A stretch of DNA of 5,295 bases. It comes from JBBDWZ01 sp050732575. Its GTDB lineage: Bacteria; Gemmatimonadota; Gemmatimonadetes; Longimicrobiales; RSA9. Position numbers and translations under genes: made by a program. The DNA lies in contig JBOHRF010000373.1 in assembly GCA_050732575.1 (NCBI GenBank), positions 1 through 5,295 on the forward strand, read 5' to 3'. Below are positions 1-5,295 of the stretch, piece after piece. Position 1 is the stretch's first letter, and every line of letters starts with the position of its first letter. The notes under the pieces were generated by a model, which saw only the letters and a program-made list of their open reading frames with translations, was not told where the DNA came from and did no database searches.

Positions 1-265
1 CGTCCAGCGTGAGTGTGGTGCTGGGTCCGCCCATGTGCGCGTTGCCGACCCGGCGGCCGCCGCCCGATCGCAAATAGATGCTGTAGCCGCTGAGCATGCG
101 ATTGACCCTGGCCATCACGTCGTCACGCGTGGCGCGACCAAGGGCCACGATCACGACCAGCGCGCACACGCCCACGAACGTGCCCAGCATCATGAAGAAG
201 GTGCGCAGCCGGTTGCGCGCCATGCCGCGCAGCGAATGAGCGAAAATACGGGCCGCCCGGTTCAT
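1..265 (-). CDS. MacB/FtsX-type ABC transporter permease, N-terminal part (gene runs off the left edge)
   Basis: This is the first 88 codons of a permease that continues beyond position 1. I translated it by hand; it begins MNRAARIFAHSLRGMARNRL. A short basic N-terminus (RGMARNRLRTFF) leads into one hydrophobic segment at about residues 22-43 (MLGTFVGVCALVVIVALG). Next comes a soluble stretch rich in Gly and Arg (SIYLRSGGGRR) that should be the start of the MacB-type periplasmic domain. This 'basic helix, LGxxxGV transmembrane helix, periplasmic domain' start is typical of MacB, YknZ and LolC/E permeases, which move substrates at the periplasmic side rather than through the membrane. The ATG overlaps the ATPase stop codon as ATGA at 262-265. 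There is no clear Shine-Dalgarno sequence, so translation probably relies on coupling. Here the ATPase and permease are separate proteins, unlike E. coli MacB, where they are fused. Substrate is unknown. The C-terminal FtsX domain cannot be seen. Confidence 0.88.
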   Translation of the reverse strand, partial: MNRAARIFAHSLRGMARNRLRTFFMMLGTFVGVCALVVIVALGRATRDDVMARVNRMLSGYSIYLRSGGGRRVGNAHMGGPSTTLTLD

Positions 266-933
266 GTTCGTACCAGGTTGGAGTGGATGCGACCATCGAC
301 CATGTTCAGCGTGCGCTGCGCGTGGCGCGACACGTTTTCATCGTGCGTGATGACGATGATGGTCGTGCCGCTGCGGTTCAGGGTGCGGAAGATCTCCATG
401 ATCTCGCCGCCCGTTTTCGAGTCCAGGTTGCCGGTCGGCTCATCGGCCAGGATCAGGTCGGGCTCCAGCACCAGCGCACGCGCAATGGCCACGCGTTGCT
501 GTTGACCACCGGACAATTCGCCCGATTTGTGTTGGGCCCAGTCGGCCAGTCCCACGCGCTCCAGCGCGCGCAGCCCAAGGCCAGGCGGCGCGGCACGGTC
601 CGCATAAACCAGTGGCAGTTCCACGTTCTCGACCGCGGTAGTCCTGGGCAGCAGATGGAACGCCTGGAAGACAAAGCCGATCTTCCGATTGCGGATGGCA
701 GCGAGCTCATCGGCAGATAAGCCGGCCACGTCTTTGCCCTCGAGGCGATACTCGCCCGAGTCGGGCCGGTCCAGCAGACCCACCATATTCATGAGTGTGG
801 ATTTGCCGGAGCCTGACGGGCCTGTAATGGCCACGAATTCTCCCTGGTCGATGCGCAGCGTCACGCCGTCCAGGGCCCGAATCTCAGTAGCGCCTTTTCG
901 ATAGATGCGTCGCAGATCGTGCAGCTCGATCAT
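262..933 (-). CDS. ABC transporter ATP-binding protein (MacB/LolD/YknY-like)
   Basis: This 223-residue cytoplasmic nucleotide-binding subunit has the usual length for the LolD/YknY group. All catalytic motifs are present: Walker A GPSGSGKST at 38-46, Q-loop glutamine 90 in FVFQ, signature LSGGQ at 140-144 followed by QQRVAIARAL, Walker B LILADEP at 160-166 with catalytic Glu165, D-loop NLDS at 169-172, and switch His197 in ITHD. The 'GEFVAITGPSGSGKSTLMN' and 'ADEPTGNLDS' wording is characteristic of the family that drives FtsX-type permeases (MacB, LolD, FtsE). It should hydrolyse ATP for the adjacent permease. Its ATG overlaps the adaptor stop as ATGA at 930-933, with a GAGG ribosome-binding site at 939-942, five bases before the start. 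Its stop overlaps the permease start in the same way, so the three genes are very likely one translationally coupled operon. There is no permease domain in this protein. The substrate cannot be told from the ATPase. Confidence 0.96.
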   Translation of the reverse strand: MIELHDLRRIYRKGATEIRALDGVTLRIDQGEFVAITGPSGSGKSTLMNMVGLLDRPDSGEYRLEGKDVAGLSADELAAIRNRKIGFVFQAFHLLPRTTAVENVELPLVYADRAAPPGLGLRALERVGLADWAQHKSGELSGGQQQRVAIARALVLEPDLILADEPTGNLDSKTGGEIMEIFRTLNRSGTTIIVITHDENVSRHAQRTLNMVDGRIHSNLVRT

Positions 934-2045
934 CTCGGCCTCGCCGCAGTAGCATTCGCTGCACAGGGTTGTGCGGAGCCCAGCACCACGCGCTCGCCCG
1001 CAGTCACGCCCGCCAGCAATTCGCTGTGCTCGGAGCCGCGCAAACCCACGTTCACGCTGCGCCGCTCAACACCGTTGGCAGTGAGCACCAGCACGTAGGC
1101 GCCGTCGCTGTCCCGGCGCAGTGCTGCGTTGGGTACGGAGAGCGCATCGTTCTTGTCTTCCAGAACGATATTGATGGTAGTCGTCATTTCCGGACGGAGC
1201 AGCCGATCGGCGCGGTTCTTCACATCGATCAGCGTGATGTAGTTCACCACGTTCTCGCGCACTTCAGCCGTGGGCCGTACGGCGCTGACGCGTCCCTCGA
1301 ACGTTTCATCGGGATAAGTAGCCACGGTGAAGCGCGCAGATTGTCCGACTTTGATGCGGCCTATGTCGGTCTCATCCACATAGGCCCAGACTTCCAGGCG
1401 CGAGAGATCGACAATGGTCACGAAAGTGGGCGCCGCAAAACTGGCGGCCACGGTTTCACCTTCTTGTGTGGAGACCGTGGCCACCACACCACTGATGGGA
1501 GCGCGGATGCTGGTATAGCCCAGTTGTGCCTGTGCCGCGGCCAGCGCAGCATCGGCCTCGGCCTCTTTGGCGCGTGCCGTTTCCACAGCACGCTGCAGCG
1601 CGGACAACTCGGCGGCGGTCGCGGCCTGGGTTTCGGCAAGTTGCTTCACGCGCGCATGCTCGCCTTCCGCGTACGCGCGCTCGGCCAGTGCGCTGCTGCG
1701 TTGGGCTTCTGCGCGCGCCACCTGGGTCCGGAACTCGATGGGATCGAGTTGCGCCAGCAGTTGGCCTGCCACTACCCGGTCACCCACGGTCACATACAGC
1801 TTCTGCAAGATGCCGGACGCGCGGGAGCCAACGGCGACCTGGGCACCCACGCGCGCGCGCACCACACCCGTGGCCAACACGGTTGCGCCTACAGCGCGCC
1901 GCGTGACGGGCGCGGTCTCATACGGCCCCGTTGAGACGGTTGAACCGGCCACTTCGGTTCTGCGCCCACTCACCCAGCCGGTTCCAACACCCGCGGCCAA
2001 CAACAGGACAGCGCCAATCCAGCCACGCAGGTTGTGCGTGCGCAT
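930..2045 (-). CDS. MacA-like periplasmic adaptor (HlyD/RND-type membrane fusion protein)
   Basis: This 371-residue adaptor is similar in length to MacA. A hydrophobic segment at about 9-26 (WIGAVLLLAAGVGTGWVS) after a short basic N-terminus is a signal anchor. There is no lipobox cysteine, so it should stay anchored in the inner membrane with the rest in the periplasm. Domain order is: first lipoyl half at about 65-101 (ASGILQKLYVTVGDRVVAGQLLAQLD); Ala/Glu-rich coiled-coil hairpin at about 102-175; second lipoyl half at about 176-212 (YTSIRAPISGVVATVSTQEGE); beta-barrel at about 216-297; and a membrane-proximal domain from about 298 (ALSVPNAALRR). Together these are diagnostic of tripartite-pump adaptors that bridge an inner-membrane transporter and a TolC-like channel. 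The start at 2045 is supported by GGAG (plus-strand ctcc, 2050-2053) four bases upstream. As first gene of the leftward operon it precedes the ATPase and permease, as in macAB and yknXYZ. The usual LRPGM motif reads LRPEM (284-288), and a lone Cys361 lies in the C-terminal tail. Substrate is unknown; macA is the nearest named analogue, not a firm assignment. Confidence 0.93.
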   Translation of the reverse strand: MRTHNLRGWIGAVLLLAAGVGTGWVSGRRTEVAGSTVSTGPYETAPVTRRAVGATVLATGVVRARVGAQVAVGSRASGILQKLYVTVGDRVVAGQLLAQLDPIEFRTQVARAEAQRSSALAERAYAEGEHARVKQLAETQAATAAELSALQRAVETARAKEAEADAALAAAQAQLGYTSIRAPISGVVATVSTQEGETVAASFAAPTFVTIVDLSRLEVWAYVDETDIGRIKVGQSARFTVATYPDETFEGRVSAVRPTAEVRENVVNYITLIDVKNRADRLLRPEMTTTINIVLEDKNDALSVPNAALRRDSDGAYVLVLTANGVERRSVNVGLRGSEHSELLAGVTAGERVVLGSAQPCAANATAARPR

Positions 2046-2049
2046 GATG

Positions 2050-2053
2050 CTCC
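2050..2053 (-). promoter_or_regulatory. Ribosome-binding site of the adaptor gene
   Basis: The minus strand reads GGAG four bases before the ATG at 2045. It fixes this ATG as the adaptor start. The spacing is on the short side but acceptable. Confidence 0.55.
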
Positions 2054-2055
2054 GT

Positions 2056-2113
2056 CGATAAACAGGAAGGTTGCCTTACCGCTGTACAACCTGGCCGGTC
2101 CCTTCGTTTATCG
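2056..2113. repeat. 8-base inverted repeat in the divergent region
   Basis: CGATAAAC at 2056-2063 and GTTTATCG at 2106-2113 are perfect reverse complements separated by 42 bases. The arms are A/T-rich against a G/C-rich background. The centre of symmetry lies at about 2084.5, within one base of the centre of the palindrome TGTACA at 2083-2088. The arms are too far apart for a stable hairpin. They fit better with two protein half-sites or chance. No regulator is encoded in the window. Confidence 0.35.
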
Positions 2114-2150
2114 GCCGAGCCGCCATCGAAACACGCGCAGGCCAACTCCC

Positions 2151-2164
2151 GTACAGGCGGTACA
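2151..2164 (+). repeat. Tandem GTACA direct repeat (GTACAggcgGTACA)
   Basis: GTACA occurs at 2151-2155 and again at 2160-2164, a 9-base period. A third copy lies at 2084-2088 inside the palindrome TGTACA. Three copies of a 5-mer in 170 bases is more than expected by chance (about 0.2 per strand for an even base composition). The repeats end 51 bases before the ADOP permease start, where an operator or activator site could act. Function is unknown. Confidence 0.3.
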
Positions 2165-2203
2165 TCGGGCCCGCGACCGCGACCCGCCCGAGCCCGCCCT
2201 CAC

Positions 2204-2209
2204 AGAAAG
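2204..2209 (+). promoter_or_regulatory. Weak ribosome-binding site of the ADOP permease
   Basis: AGAAAG ends six bases before the ATG at 2216. It is a poor match to AGGAGG, but it is the only purine run at a suitable distance in this G/C-rich leader. It suggests modest translation. Confidence 0.35.
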
Positions 2210-2215
2210 CGCCCC

Positions 2216-4675
2216 ATGTTCGACCTGGCCAAAGAACTGAGGCAGGCCACACGACGCCTGCTACGCAGTCCGGCGTTCACAGCCGCTGCCGTGCTAACGC
2301 TTGCGCTGGGCATAGCCGCCAATGCGTCCATTTTCACGGTTGTGAATCGTGTGATTCTGCGGCCCCTACCGTATCCATCAGCCGATCGCCTGATCTGGGT
2401 GGATCACGAGGCGCCCGGCATCGACTTGCCAGGCTCACCCGGCCTGTCGCAGGGACTGTATCGGTTTTATCGCGAGCGGGTCCGCACCTTCACCGACCTG
2501 GCCATCTTTCGCCAGGACGAGTTCACATTGACAGGCGAGGGTGTTCCGCAGCGCGTGCAGGGTTTGGTGGCCACGGCATCCCTGCGCGACGCGCTGCGCA
2601 CGCCTCCCGCAATGGGCCGCTGGTACTCGGAGAAAGATGCCCAGGATGAAGCGCGCGTCGTGGTGATCAGCCACGCGCTGTGGAGCGCGCAGTTCGGCCG
2701 CGATCCGCGCATCATTGGCCGCTCCGTTCGGCTGGATGGTGTGCCGCGGGAAATCGTGGGCGTGATGCCGGCCTCGTTTGCCTTTCCAAATCCGCGCATC
2801 CAGCTGTTCGTCCCGGAACGAATCAATGAGCGCCAGGCGCAACAAGTCGGCGGTTTCAACTATCAGAGTGTGGCACGCCTGAGTGCGGATAAGTCGGTGG
2901 TTGATGTGAAACGTGAGATGGATGCGCTGATTGCCACGCTCAAGCAGGCCTTCCCGAACGATCCCGTGGCGCAGCAAGCCCTGGATGCGGCGCGCCTGGG
3001 CGGTCTGCCCTCGTTGCTCAAGGACAGAGTGATTGGACCGGTCAAACGCACGCTCTGGACGCTGTTGGGCATGGTGGGCCTGGTCCTGCTGATCGCGTGC
3101 GCCAATGTGGCCAACCTGTTCCTGGTACGGTCGGAGGAACGCGGCAGAGAAGTGGCCGTGCGCCGCGCGCTGGGTGCCGGCCGCACCGGCATCGTGCGCT
3201 ACTTCTTCACGGAGAGTGTGCTCCTGTCACTGGCCGGTGGTGTCATCGGAATCCTGGTCGCCCGTTGGAGTGTGCAGCTGCTCGTGCGCTTCGGTCCGGA
3301 AAACCTGCCGCGCCTCAACGAAGTGTCCGTGGATGCCGGCACGCTGGCCTGGACCGGCCTGCTGGTACTGCTTTCGAGTTTCATCTTCGGCACGATTCCC
3401 CTGTTGCAACGCGGGGGTGCACTGGCCAGCACACTGCGTGAAGGTGGACGCAGCGCGAGCGCGGGCCGCGCGCGCTTTCATGCGCGCAATTTGCTCATGG
3501 GCGGACAGGTGGCACTGGCACTCGTGCTGCTCATCGGTTCCGGCCTCATGTTGCGCAGCTTCCTGCAACTGCGGGCCGTAAATCCCGGGTTTGTAGCCGA
3601 GAACGTGCTCACCTTCGATGTATCCCTCACGCGCAGTGATTACCCGGATCGCGCGGGCGCGCTGCGCTTCCATGAAGCGCTGCTCGAACGACTGCGCGCG
3701 TTGCCTGGCGTGCAGAGCGCAAGTGCAGTGACCTGCCTGCCACTCACGGGTGGCTGCTGGGGTGATCCACTGATGGTGCGCGGGCGTCCTGTCCCGCGCG
3801 GTGAGCTGCCGCCACTGGTGCAGATCCGGCGCGCGCTGCCGGGCTTTTTCCAAACCATGCAAATCCCGATCGTGCAGGGCCGCACGCACGAGCCGGCCGA
3901 TCACCAGCAGCGCACGGGTGCACTCGTGCTATCCCGCCGCGCGGCCAGCCTCTACTTCCCGAACGAAGACCCGATCGGCAAGCAGATGACTTTCATGTTC
4001 GAGGAGGAAGGCCGTCCGTGGTACACGGTGGTGGGCATAGTCGGCGACACGCCCGTCGAGACCCTGGATGAGAAGCCGTATGGTGTGGTCTATTTTGCCG
4101 CCACTGATCCGACCGGTGAAATTGGCGCCGGTATGCACAGCACCGCGTTCACCATTCGCACCATCGTGCCGCCCATGAGCCTGGCCGGCGCCGTGCGCGC
4201 GGCCGCGGCCCAAGTGAATCCCAACGTGGCGCTCGGTCACATGCGGTCCATGACCACGATCGTGGACGATGCCCTGGCCCGCATGGCCTTCACCATGCTC
4301 ATCCTGGTGATCGCCGGCGCGATTGCGCTGATGTTGGGCGCAGTCGGCATCTACGGCGTGATCAGTTATGTGGTGGGTCAGCGCACCAGTGAGATCGGGG
4401 TGCGCATGGCACTGGGTGCGCGGCCCCGTGATGTGGCCGAAATGGTGCTGCGTCAGAGTGGCGCGGTGGTGGGCACTGGGTTGATCATCGGACTGGCCAG
4501 TGCCTTTGTGCTCAGCCGTTTCATGACCACGTTGCTCTTCCAGGTCACACCCACCGATACCGGTACCTATCTGGCCGTCTCGGTGTTTCTGCTGGTGGTA
4601 GCCTTTGTTGCCAGTTGGCTGCCCGCACGCCGAGCGGCCGCGCTGGACCCATTGACCGCGTTGCGTCGTGAGTGA
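2216..4675 (+). CDS. ADOP-type duplicated FtsX/MacB permease, without its own ATPase
   Basis: This 819-residue inner-membrane protein is built from two tandem MacB-type permease units, the ADOP architecture, and its length is normal for that family. Unit 1 has TM1 at about 20-46, a periplasmic MacB-type domain at about 50-275, and an FtsX domain with helices at about 277-303, 334-356 and 377-396. Unit 2 has a helix at about 425-446, a second periplasmic domain at about 450-685, and helices at about 693-722, 746-769 and 785-802. That gives eight membrane segments. Cytoplasmic loops predicted to contact an ATPase are visible in both halves: ERGREVAVRRALGAGR (308-323) and RTSEIGVRMALGARPRDV (723-740). 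The C-terminus RRAAALDPLTALRRE is typical. The N-terminus (LRQATRRLLRSPAFTAAAVL) matches the usual ADOP start, so the ATG at 2216 is preferred. There is no Walker A motif, and no ATPase gene accompanies it on this strand. The closest ATPase is in the divergent operon. Cys507 and Cys514 (CLPLTGGC) lie in the second periplasmic domain. Substrate is unknown. Confidence 0.94.
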   Translation: MFDLAKELRQATRRLLRSPAFTAAAVLTLALGIAANASIFTVVNRVILRPLPYPSADRLIWVDHEAPGIDLPGSPGLSQGLYRFYRERVRTFTDLAIFRQDEFTLTGEGVPQRVQGLVATASLRDALRTPPAMGRWYSEKDAQDEARVVVISHALWSAQFGRDPRIIGRSVRLDGVPREIVGVMPASFAFPNPRIQLFVPERINERQAQQVGGFNYQSVARLSADKSVVDVKREMDALIATLKQAFPNDPVAQQALDAARLGGLPSLLKDRVIGPVKRTLWTLLGMVGLVLLIACANVANLFLVRSEERGREVAVRRALGAGRTGIVRYFFTESVLLSLAGGVIGILVARWSVQLLVRFGPENLPRLNEVSVDAGTLAWTGLLVLLSSFIFGTIPLLQRGGALASTLREGGRSASAGRARFHARNLLMGGQVALALVLLIGSGLMLRSFLQLRAVNPGFVAENVLTFDVSLTRSDYPDRAGALRFHEALLERLRALPGVQSASAVTCLPLTGGCWGDPLMVRGRPVPRGELPPLVQIRRALPGFFQTMQIPIVQGRTHEPADHQQRTGALVLSRRAASLYFPNEDPIGKQMTFMFEEEGRPWYTVVGIVGDTPVETLDEKPYGVVYFAATDPTGEIGAGMHSTAFTIRTIVPPMSLAGAVRAAAAQVNPNVALGHMRSMTTIVDDALARMAFTMLILVIAGAIALMLGAVGIYGVISYVVGQRTSEIGVRMALGARPRDVAEMVLRQSGAVVGTGLIIGLASAFVLSRFMTTLLFQVTPTDTGTYLAVSVFLLVVAFVASWLPARRAAALDPLTALRRE

Positions 4676-4689
4676 ACGGATTTCAGTCA
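4669..4689. other. Tail-to-tail junction with an imperfect inverted repeat across both stop codons
   Basis: The ADOP stop (4673-4675) and the stop of the leftward Spy-like gene (4687-4689, minus) are only 11 bases apart. TGAGTGAA (4669-4676) can pair with TTCAGTCA (4682-4689) at seven of eight positions, with a G-G mismatch and a five-base loop. The stem is short and A/T-rich and has no following T-run, so I do not call it a terminator. Transcripts from the two sides probably overlap at their 3' ends. Confidence 0.4.
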
Positions 4690-5082
4690 GCGCAGGTGCA
4701 AAGGCAGGTCTGAGCGGTGCAGCTCGCGCGCGGCCGCGCGGAAGCGCGCGGCCTGCTCGGCATCGAGCACAGCGGCAATTTCGTTGAGCACGCTGTCAAT
4801 CGTGGCCTGCAGGCGCAGGTGTGTGTCGCGCCAGACGTCATCAACGGCTGATTGTCGAACCTTCAAGATGGCCGCGATGCGCTCGCGTTGCTCGGGACGC
4901 AACGCCACCAACCGATCGATGGAGCCCAACGGATCTGCGTGCACTCGGGCCAGCCGGATCATGCGCGGATCGTGATGGCGCGGCATCAGGCGGTCCACGG
5001 CCACTCCCGCCACTGCGCCCAGCGCCAGTAACGAGCTGGCCGCTAGCACGATTCTCCAGCGTCCCCTCGTATTCATCATCAT
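4687..5082 (-). CDS. Membrane-anchored Spy/CpxP/CnrX-like periplasmic protein (heavy-metal-resistance-type sensor)
   Basis: This is a 131-residue protein with a basic N-terminus, one hydrophobic segment at about 11-29 (IVLAASSLLALGAVAGVAV) and an all-helical periplasmic part. Two motifs of the LTxxQ type, LRPEQ at 61-65 and LDAEQ at 106-110, are placed as in the Spy/CpxP fold and the related Metal_resist family (CnrX, 'periplasmic heavy metal sensor'). Between them is a charged helical hairpin. Histidines at 36-37 (PRHHD), 48, 88, 122 and 129, and Met34 and Met41, are candidate metal ligands, but their match to CnrX ligands is unproven. Known relatives act as periplasmic chaperones or metal/stress sensors that control an anti-sigma partner. 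The gene overlaps the preceding membrane-protein gene by ATGA at 5079-5082. Three tandem ATGs (5082, 5079, 5076) leave the exact start ambiguous by two codons; the purine run GGGAAG at 5087-5092 could serve any of them. Sequence similarity in this family is low, so the family call is firmer than the function. Confidence 0.75.
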   Translation of the reverse strand: MMMNTRGRWRIVLAASSLLALGAVAGVAVDRLMPRHHDPRMIRLARVHADPLGSIDRLVALRPEQRERIAAILKVRQSAVDDVWRDTHLRLQATIDSVLNEIAAVLDAEQAARFRAAARELHRSDLPLHLR

Positions 5083-5295
5083 CTCTCTTCCCGCTGCGGC
5101 AACACCAGTGATGCGAGCGATGGCGGCACGGGTGCAGAAACGAAGGTCGTGGTGCGCTCATCCTGCGGCAGGCGCAGGAACCCGGTGGAGATTACAGCGG
5201 GCTCCGGCGGCCGCGCGGGCACCAACAGCAGCGCGGCCAGTGAGGCGGCGAACGCCAGAGCACCCAGCGCACCGGCGCGCGCCGCGAGCGGTGCC
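5079..5295 (-). CDS. C-terminal end of a single-pass membrane protein, possibly an anti-sigma factor (gene enters from the right edge)
   Basis: Translating the minus strand from 5294 gives 71 codons before the TGA at 5081-5079, with high G/C at third positions, as in the neighbouring genes. The fragment has a hydrophobic segment at about 8-25 (GALGALAFAASLAALLLV) followed by a Pro-rich tail of about 46 residues (PARPPEPAVISTGFLRLP onward) that ends in LPQREER. The stop overlaps the Spy/CnrX-like start as ATGA, so the two are very likely one operon and translationally coupled. In cnrYXH-type and many ECF-sigma operons, a membrane-spanning anti-sigma factor precedes a periplasmic sensor of this kind; position and topology fit that role. 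The zinc-finger or sigma-binding region that would prove it lies outside the window. It could equally be an unrelated small membrane protein. Confidence 0.68.
   Translation of the reverse strand, partial: APLAARAGALGALAFAASLAALLLVPARPPEPAVISTGFLRLPQDERTTTFVSAPVPPSLASLVLPQREER

Larger units (their letters stand above)
2046..2215. promoter_or_regulatory. Divergent intergenic region between adaptor operon and ADOP permease
   Basis: This 170-base region separates two genes read outward, so it should carry the promoters of both the leftward exporter operon and the rightward permease. The half near the adaptor (about 2055-2115) is richer in A/T than the surroundings. It contains an 8-base inverted repeat and a TGTACA palindrome, listed separately. 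The half near the permease (about 2165-2200) is almost entirely G and C. I could not find a convincing -35/-10 pair on either strand. TTGTAC on the minus strand (2084-2089) resembles a -35 box but has no good -10 at the right distance. The promoter assignment rests on gene geometry, not on a motif. Confidence 0.55.

Noticed and set aside
1849..1862. Alternating CG/GC run that might suggest Z-DNA or a simple repeat
   Set aside because: It lies inside the adaptor coding sequence and is explained by Arg/Ala codons in a GC-rich genome.
969..1934. 321-codon open frame on the plus strand opposite the adaptor gene
   Set aside because: It lies fully antisense to a gene with clear adaptor domains. 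Its His/Arg/Gly-rich translation has no recognisable domain. Long antisense open frames are expected at this GC content.
2084..2089. Minus-strand TTGTAC as a -35 promoter box for the adaptor operon
   Set aside because: No acceptable -10 hexamer occurs 16-18 bases downstream; the nearest A/T-rich stretch (TTTATC) is too far away, at about 21-22 bases.
2071..2649. 192-codon plus-strand open frame starting in the divergent region
   Set aside because: It overlaps the ADOP start in another frame, its product is Arg/Ser/Pro-rich with no domain, and the ADOP frame clearly continues with family-typical sequence.
3227..3904. 225-codon open frame on the minus strand inside the ADOP permease
   Set aside because: It is antisense to well-conserved permease sequence, and its composition is biased and domain-free, so it is a frame shadow.
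4669..4689. Bidirectional intrinsic terminator
   Set aside because: The stem has only seven pairs with a G-G mismatch, is A/T-rich and lacks a T-run on either strand.
4841..5161. 106-codon minus-strand open frame overlapping the Spy-like gene and its upstream neighbour
   Set aside because: It is out of frame with both. The alternative frames give a membrane segment, a stop/start overlap and a recognisable Spy-like product, which explain the region better.

Overview
This window looks like chromosomal DNA from a GC-rich Gram-negative bacterium. By eye it is about 60-65% GC, with strong G/C preference at third codon positions. The 819-residue duplicated permease is of the ADOP type ('acidobacterial duplicated orphan permease'). 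Such genes are especially numerous in Acidobacteriota and Gemmatimonadota, so one of those phyla is the best guess. No rRNA, tRNA or marker protein confirms this.

Layout. Positions 1-2045 hold a leftward three-gene operon for a MacAB/YknXYZ-type tripartite ABC exporter. In transcription order it contains a periplasmic adaptor (2045->930), an ABC ATPase (933->262) and the N-terminal part of an FtsX/MacB-type permease (265-> off the left edge). Both junctions are 4-base ATGA stop/start overlaps. Positions 2046-2215 form a 170-base divergent intergenic region with short AT-richer repeats that could be regulatory sites. Positions 2216-4675 hold a rightward gene for a complete ADOP permease with two MacB-type periplasmic domains, two FtsX domains and no ATPase of its own. 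It converges, with only an 11-base gap, on a leftward pair. That pair is a 131-residue membrane-anchored Spy/CpxP/CnrX-like periplasmic protein (5082->4687), preceded by the C-terminal end of a single-pass membrane protein (entering from the right edge and ending at 5079) joined to it by another ATGA overlap.

How the genes may work together. The adaptor, ATPase and split permease should form one envelope exporter that couples cytoplasmic ATP hydrolysis to periplasmic substrate movement, probably with a TolC-like outer-membrane channel encoded elsewhere. The divergent ADOP permease has no linked ATPase except the one in this operon, so sharing of that ATPase and co-regulation from the divergent region are plausible but unproven. 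The right-hand pair resembles the end of an ECF sigma / membrane anti-sigma / periplasmic sensor operon such as cnrYXH. That would make this an envelope-stress or metal-sensing cassette beside an efflux locus. This last idea is inference, because the sigma factor, if present, lies outside the window.

I found no mobile elements, CRISPR arrays, RNA genes or convincing terminators. Most of the window is ordinary, well-known families. The more unusual points are the pairing of an orphan ADOP permease with a divergent exporter operon, the symmetric elements between them, and the ATGA-coupled sensor pair.
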